The position numbers were made by a program, and so were the translations under genes. The notes below the pieces were generated by a model that did not search any database, was not told the origin of the DNA, and was given only the letters and a program-made list of their open reading frames with translations. A DNA stretch of 23,934 nt, from positions 1 to 23,934 of the forward strand of contig CAUDCB010000008.1 of the NCBI GenBank assembly GCA_958447915.1. The letters run 5' to 3'. This stretch comes from an uncultured Collinsella sp. (GTDB lineage Bacteria > Actinomycetota > Coriobacteriia > Coriobacteriales > Coriobacteriaceae). Of this stretch, positions 14,987-22,664 are shown one piece after another; the first letter of the stretch is position 1, and each line of letters begins with the position of its first letter.

Positions 14987-15778
14987 CTATTTTGCAATAT
15001 AGAGCTTGGGATGGCTGCGACTGCTCTCGATCGCCGCCGTCATGATGCCCTCGTCGTCTCCATCAACGATGATGCCATCGAGGTCATCGATCTGCGCGGA
15101 CTGATAAAAACTGGTCTTGTTGAACTTTCCCTGGTCAACCATCATGTAGCCCTGGTTTGAGTTGGTTAGGTACAAATGCTTGATCATGGCCGAGAAGTCG
15201 TGCTCGACGGTAAAACCGTGGTCGGGGTGGAATCCGTCGGCACTGACAAACGCCTTATCGGCATGTAGTTTGCTCATGCAGTCGAGCGTTAGTGCGCCCG
15301 CGAGATAGAGGTGGCCCTTGCGCACGGAGCCGCCCAGCAGCACTACCGAAGCGTTGGGGAGATTGAAGCTGGCGTAGTTCGCGATTGCAAGATCGCCGGT
15401 GATAATGGTGATCTCACGCTTGTCCATGAGGGCCTTAGCGAAGTAAAAGCCTGTGGTGCCGATATCAATTACCAGAACATCACCATCATCAACAAGAGTT
15501 GCTGCGGTTGCGGCGATGGCCTCCTTGGCCTCGACTTGGACATTGATGCGCTCCTCGGGATACGAGATTGCGTTGGAGCGAGAAAGCGATACCGCTCCAC
15601 CGCGTACGCGACGCAGCTTGCCTTCGGATTCCAGCGAGATGAGGTCGTGTCGTGCGGTGACTTCCGAAACCGAAAAACGGCGAACGATGTCGGATACCGA
15701 GATATTTGGCTTTTCGGCCAGCCAATTCATGATAAATCGCTGGCGCTCAGCCGGCGAAAGGTCTGAAGTAGATGACAT
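14987..15778 (-). CDS. DeoR/GlpR-family transcriptional repressor
   Basis: A 263-residue regulator. The N-terminal DeoR winged helix (about 12-65) contains ISVSDIVRRFSVSEVTARHD followed by LESEGKLRRVRGGA. The C-terminal DeoRC sensor (about 80-240) has DIGTTG (105-110) and VDQGKF (214-219), the phosphosugar-binding pattern of the family. The start at 15778 has AAAGGAG just upstream; an open frame to 15925 has no support. It diverges from the transaldolase/PTS operon across 348 bp with repeated TTTCG/CGAAA elements, the usual form of DeoR operators, so it most likely represses that operon and itself and is relieved by a sugar phosphate. Confidence 0.88.
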   Translation of the reverse strand: MSSTSDLSPAERQRFIMNWLAEKPNISVSDIVRRFSVSEVTARHDLISLESEGKLRRVRGGAVSLSRSNAISYPEERINVQVEAKEAIAATAATLVDDGDVLVIDIGTTGFYFAKALMDKREITIITGDLAIANYASFNLPNASVVLLGGSVRKGHLYLAGALTLDCMSKLHADKAFVSADGFHPDHGFTVEHDFSAMIKHLYLTNSNQGYMMVDQGKFNKTSFYQSAQIDDLDGIIVDGDDEGIMTAAIESSRSHPKLYIAK

Positions 15779-15815
15779 ATGCCGCTCCTTTTGAACAAAA
15801 GGTAAAAGATGCGCC

Positions 15816-15856
15816 TTTCGTAATCGAAATATAACGTATCGATATGAAAAGAACAA
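15816..15856 (-). promoter_or_regulatory. Candidate deoR promoter with overlapping operator
   Basis: On the minus strand, TTGTTC (15851-15856) and TATATT (15828-15833) are 17 bases apart, 50 bases upstream of the deoR start. The palindrome TTTCG-TAAT-CGAAA (15816-15829) overlaps the -10 box, as expected for autorepression. Confidence 0.5.
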
Positions 15857-16010
15857 GGCAAATTCGAATGAATCAAAAGAACGGAATGGCATGTCACAAA
15901 TGCATGCGTAGCAGATAGTTCGCACGTAGACGGGCTATAAAGAGTCTCATTCTGAAGGTGCCGCCCAAAAGAAGTACGTTCACACCCGATATTCGACCGT
16001 TCACGGAAAG

Positions 16011-16095
16011 TTGACAATTGAGCTTTCGATGGCTTTTGAAATAGTTTATAAAAGAAAGCCGAAAAGCTTTTGAAACAAAGAAGAAGGCTTTCGAT
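16011..16095 (+). promoter_or_regulatory. Promoter/operator region of the transaldolase-PTS operon
   Basis: A perfect TTGACA at 16011-16016 is the best -35 candidate; no equally good -10 sits at 17 bases, though TGAAAT (16037-16042) and TATAAA (16047-16052) are nearby. Four copies of GCTTT(C/T)GA(T/A) start at 16022, 16032, 16066 and 16087; the first two are 10 bases apart, one helical turn. Tandem TTTCG-type half-sites are known for DeoR-family repressors such as GlpR and AgaR. Confidence 0.5.
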
Positions 16096-16126
16096 AGCAA
16101 TAGTGCTAGATGAGAAAGGACCGAAC

Positions 16127-16837
16127 ATGGCGATTAAGGTGTTTGCCGACGGCGCTAACCTCGAAGGCATGCTTGACATGCATGACAATGGCAACGTTCA
16201 GGGCTTCACGACCAATCCTTCCCTTATGAAGGCCGGTGGCGTGACTGACTATCGCGCTTTTGCCAAGACGGTTCTTGAGCACATTACCGATGTGTCGGTT
16301 TCTTTTGAGGTGTTCGCCGACGACGAGGCTGGTATGGAAGCCGAGGCTCGCGAGATTGCAACCTGGGCAGACAACGTCTACGTTAAGATCCCGGCGCTCA
16401 ACACCAAGGGCGAGTCCACTGCCGCGCTGGTCAAGCGCCTTTCTGCCGACGGCATCAAGGTGAATGTCACCACGATCTTCACGCCCGAGCAGGTCGACGA
16501 GTTTGTCGATGCCGTCTCTGCCGAGACCCCCTCTATTCTGTCCATCTTCGCCGGTCGCATTGCCGATACCGGCGTCGATCCGCTGCCCCTCATGGCGGAG
16601 TCCGTAAAGAAGGCTGCCGTTAAGCCTGCTGCCGAGGTTCTCTGGGCGTCTACGCGCGAGGTCCTCAATATCTTCCAGGCGGAGTCCGTTGGATGCCAGA
16701 TCATTACGGTCCCCAATGCCCTTCTTGCCAAACGCAAGAATTTCGGGAAAGATTTGCTTGAGTACTCGCTTGATACGGTCAAGGGCTTTGCCCGCGACAT
16801 TCAGGCGCTTGGTTTTCATATCCTGCCCGAGGAGTAG
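16127..16837 (+). CDS. FSA/TalC-type transaldolase family protein, copy 1
   Basis: A 236-residue small transaldolase of the fructose-6-phosphate aldolase/TalC group. The signature TTNPSL (28-33), the Schiff-base Lys87 in VYVKIP, FAGRIADTG (141-149) and VLWASTRE (171-178) are all present. Members move or release dihydroxyacetone units between sugar phosphates. The start is ATG 16127, preceded by GAGAAAGGA; it gives the same MAIKVFADGANLEGML N terminus as copy 2. It is the first gene of an operon with an ascorbate-type PTS (IIA starts 9 bases after its stop) and is divergent from the DeoR regulator. It probably feeds the phosphorylated PTS product into the pentose phosphate pathway or glycolysis. 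Aldolase versus transaldolase activity cannot be settled from the sequence. Confidence 0.9.
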   Translation: MAIKVFADGANLEGMLDMHDNGNVQGFTTNPSLMKAGGVTDYRAFAKTVLEHITDVSVSFEVFADDEAGMEAEAREIATWADNVYVKIPALNTKGESTAALVKRLSADGIKVNVTTIFTPEQVDEFVDAVSAETPSILSIFAGRIADTGVDPLPLMAESVKKAAVKPAAEVLWASTREVLNIFQAESVGCQIITVPNALLAKRKNFGKDLLEYSLDTVKGFARDIQALGFHILPEE

Positions 16838-16846
16838 GGGACGAGC

Positions 16847-17293
16847 ATGCTGACCGATCTTCTTAAGCCCGAGCTTGTTGCCTGCCACGTCGAGGCCTCC
16901 GACTGGGAGGAAGCGATCAGGGCATGCGGTAAGTTGCTCGTAGACGCTGGCAAATGCGACCAGAGCTATGTTGACGCCATGATTTCATCGGTTCACAAAT
17001 TCGGCCCCTATATGGTCTTGGAAGAGGGCATCGCTATGCCCCATGCTCAGGCAGATGGCAATGTGAGTGAAGCGGGGATCTGTATCGTCACACTTGACCC
17101 TGCCATTGCGTTTGGACACGAGGATTTCGATCCGGTTCACGTGCTCGTGGGTATTTGCGCACCCGACCCCAAGGCTCATCTTGGCTGCTTGGCGGAGCTT
17201 TCGCAGATGTTCGAGGACGAGGACTGCGTTGCCAAGCTCAGCGCATGCGATACGCCCGAGCAGGTTTTGGAGACCATGCGTTCATTCTTTTAG
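16847..17293 (+). CDS. PTS IIA component, fructose/mannitol-type fold (UlaC-like)
   Basis: A 148-residue PTS EIIA type-2 domain protein. The phospho-acceptor His66 is in EEGIAMPHAQAD, the family signature. It takes phosphate from HPr and passes it to the IIB encoded next. As a single domain next to separate IIB and UlaA-like IIC genes it matches the UlaC position in ascorbate-type systems. It has no PRD or HTH domain. Gap to IIB: 75 bases with two small hairpins. Confidence 0.9.
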   Translation: MLTDLLKPELVACHVEASDWEEAIRACGKLLVDAGKCDQSYVDAMISSVHKFGPYMVLEEGIAMPHAQADGNVSEAGICIVTLDPAIAFGHEDFDPVHVLVGICAPDPKAHLGCLAELSQMFEDEDCVAKLSACDTPEQVLETMRSFF

Positions 17294-17305
17294 GCCTTAA
17301 TGGCA

Positions 17306-17345
17306 CGGCGATGCGTCGCCGCTTTTGGATAGACGGAAAACCGTC
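17306..17345 (+). other. Two small hairpins between PTS IIA and IIB
   Basis: CGGCGA-TGCG-TCGCCG (17306-17321), followed by CTTTTGG, is a weak terminator-like stem. GACGG-AAAA-CCGTC (17332-17345) follows directly. Both are perfect. They could attenuate or process the transcript so that IIA and IIB/IIC levels differ. Confidence 0.5.
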
Positions 17346-17368
17346 ACGTGTAGGAGAGGAAGGTTGCC

Positions 17369-17644
17369 ATGCATATCATCACCGTATGCGGAAACGGCAT
17401 CGGGTCTAGCCTGATGCTCGCTGGCAAAGTCGAGGAGCTTTGCGAGGAGGAGGGCATCAAGGCCGACGTTGAGTCTATGGACCTGAACGGTGCTTCTTCC
17501 GCAAATCCGGATCTGTTCATCACCGTTAAGGAACTCGCCCCCGAGCTCCACGGCAACGTTGTGATCGTTCGCAGCTATGTGAACAAGAAGAAGATCCGCG
17601 AAGACGCCCTCGAGGCAATCAAGGCGGCCGCCGCTAACGCCTAA
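17369..17644 (+). CDS. PTS IIB component, lactose/cellobiose-like fold (UlaB-like)
   Basis: A 91-residue PTS EIIB with phospho-acceptor Cys7 in VCGNGIGSSLML, the P-loop-like signature of the ascorbate/galactitol type IIB. The length is normal. It transfers phosphate from IIA to the sugar bound by IIC. GAGAGGAAGG precedes the ATG. IIC follows after 71 bases. Confidence 0.9.
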   Translation: MHIITVCGNGIGSSLMLAGKVEELCEEEGIKADVESMDLNGASSANPDLFITVKELAPELHGNVVIVRSYVNKKKIREDALEAIKAAAANA

Positions 17645-17715
17645 AGCGGCACAAAAAAGGGCGGTTCCCTGTGGAAGAGGGAAACGCGCCCACGTTAGAG
17701 AGAAAGGAAGCGCAG

Positions 17716-19107
17716 ATGCAAGCCATCCTTCCCATACTTGAGTTTATCCAATCGATTCTGACCAAGCCAGCGTGGATTATGGGTCTATTTGCCTTTGTGG
17801 GCCTTGTCGCGCTTAAGCGTCCTGCCCACAAGGTGATGACGGGCACCCTGAAGCCCATTCTTGGTTACATCATGCTGTCCGCCGGCGCCGCTGTTGTTCA
17901 GGAGAACCTTGCTCCGCTGGGTACCTTCATCGAGACCGGTTTCCACATCACCGGCGTCGTGCCCAACAACGAGGTCGTCGTTTCGATGGCTCAGAGCGTC
18001 CTCGGCGTTCAGACCATGATGATCCTGATTCTCGGCTATGTCGTGAACATTATCATTGCCCGCTTCACCAAGTTTAAGTACATCTTCCTGACGGGCCATC
18101 ACAGCATGTTTATGGCCTGCCTGCTGTCTGCCGTTCTGCAGGCATCTGGCTTCCAGGATGTCCAGCTTGTCATCGTGGGCGGCATGTTCCTGGGCCTCGT
18201 GAGCGCTATGCTTCCCGCCGTTGGTCAGCGTTTCACCGAGAAGGCTACCGATGGCGATGAAATCGCCATGGGCCACTTCGGTTCACTCGCCTATTACATC
18301 TCCGCTGCAGTCGGTACGCTTTTTGCTAAGGACGCCGAGGAGAACAGCACCGAGAAGATCGAGGTTCCCGAGAAGTTCGCCTTCCTGCGCGACACTACCA
18401 TCTCCACGGCTCTTACCATGGCCTTCTTCTACCTGGTTACCGCTTTCGCCGCTTACATCGCAGATCCTGCGGTCGTTACCAAGACCGCTGGCGGCGACAA
18501 CGTGATTGTCTATGCCCTGACCTGTGCCCTGTCCTTTGCCGTTGGTGTCACCATCGTCTATAACGGCGTTCGTATGATTCTTGCCGACCTGGTCCCGGCT
18601 TTCCAGGGCATCTCCAACAAGCTGATCCCCGGTGCCATCCCCGCCGTCGACTGCGCCGTCTTCTTCCCCTATGCTCCCACCGCCGTCATCCTCGGCTTTG
18701 TCGCTTCCTTTATCGGTGGCGTGGTCGGTATGTTCATCGTGGGCGCCACCCTGGGCATCTTCATCATCCCGGGCATGGTTCCTCACTTCTTCTGCGGTGC
18801 TACCGCGGGCATCTACGGCAATGCTACCGGCGGTCGCAAGGGCGCAGCTCTTGGCGCTTTCGTCAACGGCCTGCTCATCACCTTTGCCCCGGCCCTGCTC
18901 CTGCCCGTTCTTGACGTCTTTGGCTTCAAGAACACTACGTTCGGCGACTTCGATTTCTCCGTCATTGGTATTACGCTTGGCCGCGCTGCCGAGGCCTTCG
19001 GTACCACCGGTGTCTACGCGATTCTTGCTGTCCTTCTGATCGTCGCCTTCGTCCCCAACTTCATCCACACCAAGGGTGCTGTGATCAATCACGTTGAGGA
19101 AGAGTAA
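17716..19107 (+). CDS. PTS IIC component, ascorbate type (UlaA/SgaT family)
   Basis: A 463-residue membrane permease with about 11 hydrophobic segments and the UlaA-family motifs FLTGHHSMFMA (about 117-127) and DEIAMGHFGS (about 178-187). Family members bring in L-ascorbate or related acids with phosphorylation by their IIB. The start ATG 17716 follows GAGAAAGGAAG; a GTG at 17671 in frame would add 15 polar residues and has a poorer RBS. Downstream there is a clear terminator (19165-19206), so this ends the operon. None of the enzymes of ascorbate catabolism (lactonase UlaG, decarboxylase UlaD, epimerases UlaE and UlaF) is nearby; the partners are transaldolases, so the substrate may be another sugar. 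Confidence 0.9.
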   Translation: MQAILPILEFIQSILTKPAWIMGLFAFVGLVALKRPAHKVMTGTLKPILGYIMLSAGAAVVQENLAPLGTFIETGFHITGVVPNNEVVVSMAQSVLGVQTMMILILGYVVNIIIARFTKFKYIFLTGHHSMFMACLLSAVLQASGFQDVQLVIVGGMFLGLVSAMLPAVGQRFTEKATDGDEIAMGHFGSLAYYISAAVGTLFAKDAEENSTEKIEVPEKFAFLRDTTISTALTMAFFYLVTAFAAYIADPAVVTKTAGGDNVIVYALTCALSFAVGVTIVYNGVRMILADLVPAFQGISNKLIPGAIPAVDCAVFFPYAPTAVILGFVASFIGGVVGMFIVGATLGIFIIPGMVPHFFCGATAGIYGNATGGRKGAALGAFVNGLLITFAPALLLPVLDVFGFKNTTFGDFDFSVIGITLGRAAEAFGTTGVYAILAVLLIVAFVPNFIHTKGAVINHVEEE

Positions 19108-19164
19108 TCCAGGCATACGTTAAGCCCTAATCGGGCGGAGCTCCGATAACCGGCTCCTACACGG

Positions 19165-19206
19165 AAGCGGTGACGTCTCAAATGAGGCGTCACCGCTTTT
19201 TGTTTT
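19165..19206 (+). terminator. Rho-independent terminator of the transaldolase-PTS operon
   Basis: AAGCGGTGACG (19165-19175) pairs with CGTCACCGCTT (19188-19198), and the stem can extend inward by further pairs. TTTTTTGTTTT follows directly. It is 57 bases after the IIC stop. Confidence 0.9.
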
Positions 19207-19276
19207 GGACTGCTTGTGAAAACGCACCGGTGAAGCGCTGTCTCTGCGCCGCGAACGGAATCAACCGCGATGATCA

Positions 19277-19339
19277 GCAAAAACGTTTTGCCGCTGGGGT
19301 GTCGATATAAAAATGGTAAAACTGCAAAACCGTTCGCCG
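19277..19339 (+). promoter_or_regulatory. Candidate control region of the second transaldolase
   Basis: The 225 bases between the terminator and the second transaldolase hold a palindrome GCAAAA-ACG-TTTTGC (19277-19291), a TATAAA box (19306-19311), and a further GCAAAACCGTTCGCCG (19324-19339), whose core resembles the CCGTTCACGG element of the other two regulatory regions. No full promoter could be assigned. Confidence 0.35.
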
Positions 19340-19431
19340 AGAAGATGAAAACCCGCAGCTCACGCCTTGATAAACGTAGGTAAAGTGTTTAGCAGTTTAT
19401 CGCCCATGTGCAAGCGAAAGGAATCAGGCAG

Positions 19432-20136
19432 ATGGCAATCAAGGTGTTCGCTGACGGTGCAAACCTCGAGGGCATGCTCGACATGTACGAGAACGGCAAC
19501 GTTCAGGGTTTCACGACCAGCCCGTCCCTTATGAAGAAGGGCGGCGTGACGGATTACCGCGCGTTTGCCAAGGAGGTCCTGGCCCACATCACCGATGTGT
19601 CCGTCTCGTTTGAGGTCTTTGCCGACGACGTCGAGACCATGGAGGTCGAGGCCCGCGAGATCGCTACCTGGGCCGAGAACGTCTACGTCAAGATTCCGTG
19701 CGTGACTACCAAGGGCGAGTCCACCGCCGAGCTGGTGCGCAAGCTTTCGGCCGATGGCATCAAGGTCAACGTCACCACCATCTTTACGCCTACGCAGGTC
19801 GACGAGATGGTCGAGGCCGTTGATGCCGAGACGCCGTCCATCATCTCGCTCTTTGCCGGCCGTATCGCTGACACCGGCGTCGATCCCATTCCGTTTATGA
19901 CGGAGTCGGTGAAGAAGGCCGCCGCCAAGCCCAACTGCGAGGTCCTGTGGGCATCCACGCGCGAGCTCATCAACATTTACCAGGCCGAAGCCTGCGGTTG
20001 CCAGATCATTACGGTGCCCAACAGCATCCTGGCCAAGCGCAAGAACATCGGCCGCGACCCGTACGAGGTCTCGCTCGACACCGTGCGCGGCTTTGCCAAG
20101 GATATCGCCTCGCTCGGTTTCCATATCCTGCCGTAA
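19432..20136 (+). CDS. FSA/TalC-type transaldolase family protein, copy 2
   Basis: A 234-residue paralog of the protein at 16127-16837, about four residues in five identical by eye and collinear throughout. Lys87 in VYVKIP, FAGRIADTG and VLWASTRE are kept. The signature reads TTSPSL (28-33): the Asn found at position 30 in copy 1, and nearly invariant in transaldolases, is Ser here. The C terminus is 2 residues shorter. The start ATG 19432 has AAAGGA 9 bases upstream. It lies after the PTS operon terminator with its own upstream region, so it is probably a separate transcription unit, produced by duplication of copy 1 or the reverse. The Asn-to-Ser change may alter substrate preference or activity. 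Confidence 0.9.
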   Translation: MAIKVFADGANLEGMLDMYENGNVQGFTTSPSLMKKGGVTDYRAFAKEVLAHITDVSVSFEVFADDVETMEVEAREIATWAENVYVKIPCVTTKGESTAELVRKLSADGIKVNVTTIFTPTQVDEMVEAVDAETPSIISLFAGRIADTGVDPIPFMTESVKKAAAKPNCEVLWASTRELINIYQAEACGCQIITVPNSILAKRKNIGRDPYEVSLDTVRGFAKDIASLGFHILP

Positions 20137-20165
20137 CGCGAACGCTGGCTACATCGCGGGTTGTT

Positions 20166-20237
20166 GCCCCGGCCTTTCCTTTCCCTATCGCTCACGCGCT
20201 TCGCGAGGGTCGCGCTAGGCAAAGGAAAGGCCGGGGC
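20166..20237. repeat. 72-bp palindromic element after the second transaldolase
   Basis: GCCCCGGCCTTTCCTTT (20166-20182) and its exact reverse complement (20221-20237) bound a 38-base centre that can pair further (CCTATCGC with GCGCTAGG, and CGCG-CTT-CGCG). No T run follows, so it does not look like a standard terminator. The block is flanked by two copies of the transaldolase 3' sequence (20119-20134 and 20274-20289). Confidence 0.75.
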
Positions 20238-20273
20238 TGCCGACACGAACTTGCCGGTAGGTTGGTGATAGGC

Positions 20274-20289
20274 TTCCATATCCTGCCGT
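20274..20289 (+). repeat. Second copy of the transaldolase 3' end
   Basis: TTCCATATCCTGCCGT is identical to 20119-20134, the last codons of the second transaldolase (FHILP). With flanking bases the match is GG(T/C) plus 16 bases. In frame it reads IGFHILP, like the SLGFHILP end of the gene. It has no gene around it and is a duplication relic. Confidence 0.7.
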
Positions 20290-20314
20290 GGACAAAGGTA
20301 CCCCCGCCTGCGCC

Positions 20315-20484
20315 GTGCAAAATTGAGAGTATTCAGCAAGGTAAAGGCTTTTACCAGCTGGGTGAAGCATGGAACAGCCCCCGTTTTGGCTCTGATGACG
20401 CTAAAACGGGGGCTGTTTCTTGCTTTTTCGTCTCTGAGGGGCATCCGGAACGGTGGAATTTGCAGAATACTCGCGATTTTGCAC
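20315..20484. repeat. 170-bp imperfect palindrome with internal terminator-like hairpin
   Basis: The outer arms 20315-20339 and 20460-20484 are reverse complements at 22 of 25 positions. The inner arms 20373-20390 and 20400-20417 pair along all 18 positions, one of them a G-U, around a 9-base loop, and are followed on the plus strand by TTCTTGCTTTTTCG. The inner part could end plus-strand transcription. The two-level palindrome looks like a dispersed miniature repeat. It fills the space before the tex stop. Confidence 0.75.
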
Positions 20485-20516
20485 GTCGCGAGAGGGGGGA
20501 CCCTTGCTTTGGCGGT

Positions 20517-22664
20517 TTACTTCCCCTGCACCATGGTGAGGGAGATCTTCTTGCGGTCGCGGTCGACCTTCTCGACCCACACCTTGACCGTGTCGCCGAC
20601 GCGCACCACGTCGCTGGGGTGCTTGACGAAGCGGTTGGCCAGCTTGGAGATGTGCACGAGGCCGTCCTGGTGCACGCCCACGTCGACGAAGGCGCCAAAG
20701 TCCACAACATTGCGCACCGTGCCCTTGAGCTCCATGCCGGGTTCCAGGTCGTCGATGGAAAGCGCCGAGCGGCTAAAGACCACTTCGGGTGCGTCGTCGC
20801 GCGGGTCGCGGCCGGGCTTCTTGAGCTCGTTGACAATGTCGATGAGCGTGAGGGTGCCGCAGTCCAGGTCGCTTGCCAGCGCCGAGATGCTGCCCAGGCG
20901 GCGCTCGATGTCGGGCACGCCGCCGCGGCTGAGCTCGCTGGCTTTAACGCCTGCGCGCTCCAGGACGGCCGTGGCCACCTCGTAGCTCTCGGGGTGGACG
21001 CTTGTCGCGTCGAGTGGGTTCTTGCCGCCGCTGATGCGCAGGAAGCCCGCGGCGTTGAGATATGCCTTGGGCCCCAACTTGGGGACCTTCTTGAGCTGGC
21101 GGCGATCGGTAAAGGCGCCGTTTTCCTCGCGGTAGGCCACGATGTTTTTGGCCACGCTCGGCGTGATGCCCGATACGTATCCCAGCAGGCTCGCGCTCGC
21201 GGTGTTGACGTCGACGCCCACGCGGTTAACGACGTCCTCCACCACGTGGCCCAGGGTGCGCGAAAGCTCGGCCTGGTCAAGGTCGTGCTGGTACTGGCCC
21301 ACGCCGATGGACTGGGGAGGAATCTTGACGAGCTCTGCCAGCGGGTCTTGCAGGCGGCGGCCCAGGCTCATGGCGCCACGCACGGTGACGTCCAAATCGG
21401 GATATTCCTGGCTGGCGAGCTCGGAAGCGGAGTACACCGACGCGCCGGCCTCGTTAACGATGGTGTAGCGAAGGCTGGGCGCCTGCTCGGCAATGAACTC
21501 CGAGACGACTTCCTCGGTCTCGCGGCTGGCGGTGCCGTTGCCGATGACGATGGTGTTGACGCTGTCCTTCTTGACGAGGCGGGCGAGCTCGCGCTTGGTG
21601 CCCGCGACGTCGTGGCGCGGCTTGGTGGGATAGACCACGCCGTGGTCGAGCAGCTTGCCGGTCTCGTCCATGACGGCGACCTTGCAGCCGGTGCGGTAGC
21701 CCGGATCGAGCGCGAGCACGCGGGCGCCGCGCACGGGGCGCGCCGAGAGCAGTCCCTCGAGATTCTTGGCAAAGACGTTGATGGCCTCGGTTTGGGCGCG
21801 AACGGTGAGTTTGGCGCGGGCCTCGCGCTCAAGCGAGGGGGCCATGAGGCGCTTGTAACCGTCGGCGATGGCGGCATCGAAGATGGGGGCGAAGACGCCC
21901 TGGCGTCGGGGCCAACGGCTGCCGAGACGTGCCGTGGCGGCGGCGCCGTCGACGTTCACGCGCACGCGGAGCTTGCCCTCGCGCTCGCCGCGGTCGATCG
22001 CCAGCACGCGGTGGTTAGGGATGCGGCGCAGCGGCTCGTCAAAGTTGTAGTAAGGCTCGTAGGGGGTCTTCTCCGCGGGGTCGGTGGCCTCGACGACGAT
22101 GTCGGCGGTGTTTTGCGTAAAGGCGCGCAGGTCGGCGACGTTCTCGGGGTCCTCGGCCACCGTCTCGGCCACGATGTCGGCCGCACCGGCGAGCGCCTTC
22201 TCGGGTGTGTCGAAGCCGGCCTCCTCATTGACGTATGCCGCGGCGGCGTCGAGTGCGCTGCCCTTGGCCGAGGCCTGCATGATGATCATGTTGGCGAGCG
22301 GCTCCAGGCCGGCCTCGCGGGCCTTCTGCGCGCGGGTCATGCGCTTTTTGCGGTAGGGCTTGTAGAGGTCCTCGACGCGCTGGAGCTGCGTGGCCTCGCG
22401 AATCTGCTGCTCGAGCTCGGGCGTGAGCTTGCCCTGGGCGTCGATGAGCAGAATGACGTCCTCTTTGCGTTGCTCAAGATTGCGCAGGTAGGAAAGACGC
22501 TCGTCGAGTGCGCGCAGGGCGACGTCATCCATGCCGCCCGTGGCTTCCTTGCGGTAGCGCGAGATAAAGGGGATGGTGTTGCCCTCGTCGATGAGCTTGA
22601 CGGCCGCCTCGACATTGGCGGCCTTAAGGTTGAGCTCGCGGGCGAGCTGGGCGATAAGATCCAT
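20517..22664 (-). CDS. tex: Tex-family S1 RNA-binding protein
   Basis: A 715-residue Tex homolog, a conserved cytoplasmic nucleic-acid-binding protein that influences transcription. Domain order fits the family: N-terminal helical Tex region (about 1-190, with IPFISRYRKEATGG), YqgF/RNase-H-like domain (about 314-440, LALDPGYRTGCKVAV), helix-hairpin-helix pair (about 485-545, LLGYVSGITPSVAKNIV and LKKVPKLGPKAY), and a C-terminal S1 domain (about 642-713, GTVRNVVDFGAFVDVGVHQDGLVHIS). The length is close to the usual 720-780 residues. The start is ATG 22664 with AAGGAG upstream, giving the native MDLIAQLAREL end; an in-frame start at 22751 is unsupported. It is transcribed alone, with repeat-filled gaps on both sides. 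Confidence 0.95.
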   Translation of the reverse strand: MDLIAQLARELNLKAANVEAAVKLIDEGNTIPFISRYRKEATGGMDDVALRALDERLSYLRNLEQRKEDVILLIDAQGKLTPELEQQIREATQLQRVEDLYKPYRKKRMTRAQKAREAGLEPLANMIIMQASAKGSALDAAAAYVNEEAGFDTPEKALAGAADIVAETVAEDPENVADLRAFTQNTADIVVEATDPAEKTPYEPYYNFDEPLRRIPNHRVLAIDRGEREGKLRVRVNVDGAAATARLGSRWPRRQGVFAPIFDAAIADGYKRLMAPSLEREARAKLTVRAQTEAINVFAKNLEGLLSARPVRGARVLALDPGYRTGCKVAVMDETGKLLDHGVVYPTKPRHDVAGTKRELARLVKKDSVNTIVIGNGTASRETEEVVSEFIAEQAPSLRYTIVNEAGASVYSASELASQEYPDLDVTVRGAMSLGRRLQDPLAELVKIPPQSIGVGQYQHDLDQAELSRTLGHVVEDVVNRVGVDVNTASASLLGYVSGITPSVAKNIVAYREENGAFTDRRQLKKVPKLGPKAYLNAAGFLRISGGKNPLDATSVHPESYEVATAVLERAGVKASELSRGGVPDIERRLGSISALASDLDCGTLTLIDIVNELKKPGRDPRDDAPEVVFSRSALSIDDLEPGMELKGTVRNVVDFGAFVDVGVHQDGLVHISKLANRFVKHPSDVVRVGDTVKVWVEKVDRDRKKISLTMVQGK

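Noticed and set aside
17645..17715. Imperfect hairpin between PTS IIB and IIC (GGGCG...CGCCC with TTCCC/GGGAA)
   Set aside because: Pairing is interrupted by bulges and no T run follows; too weak to list as a separate element.
19108..19431. Possible complete sigma-70 promoter for the second transaldolase
   Set aside because: TATAAA at 19306 and TTGATA at 19367 exist, but neither has a partner hexamer at proper spacing.
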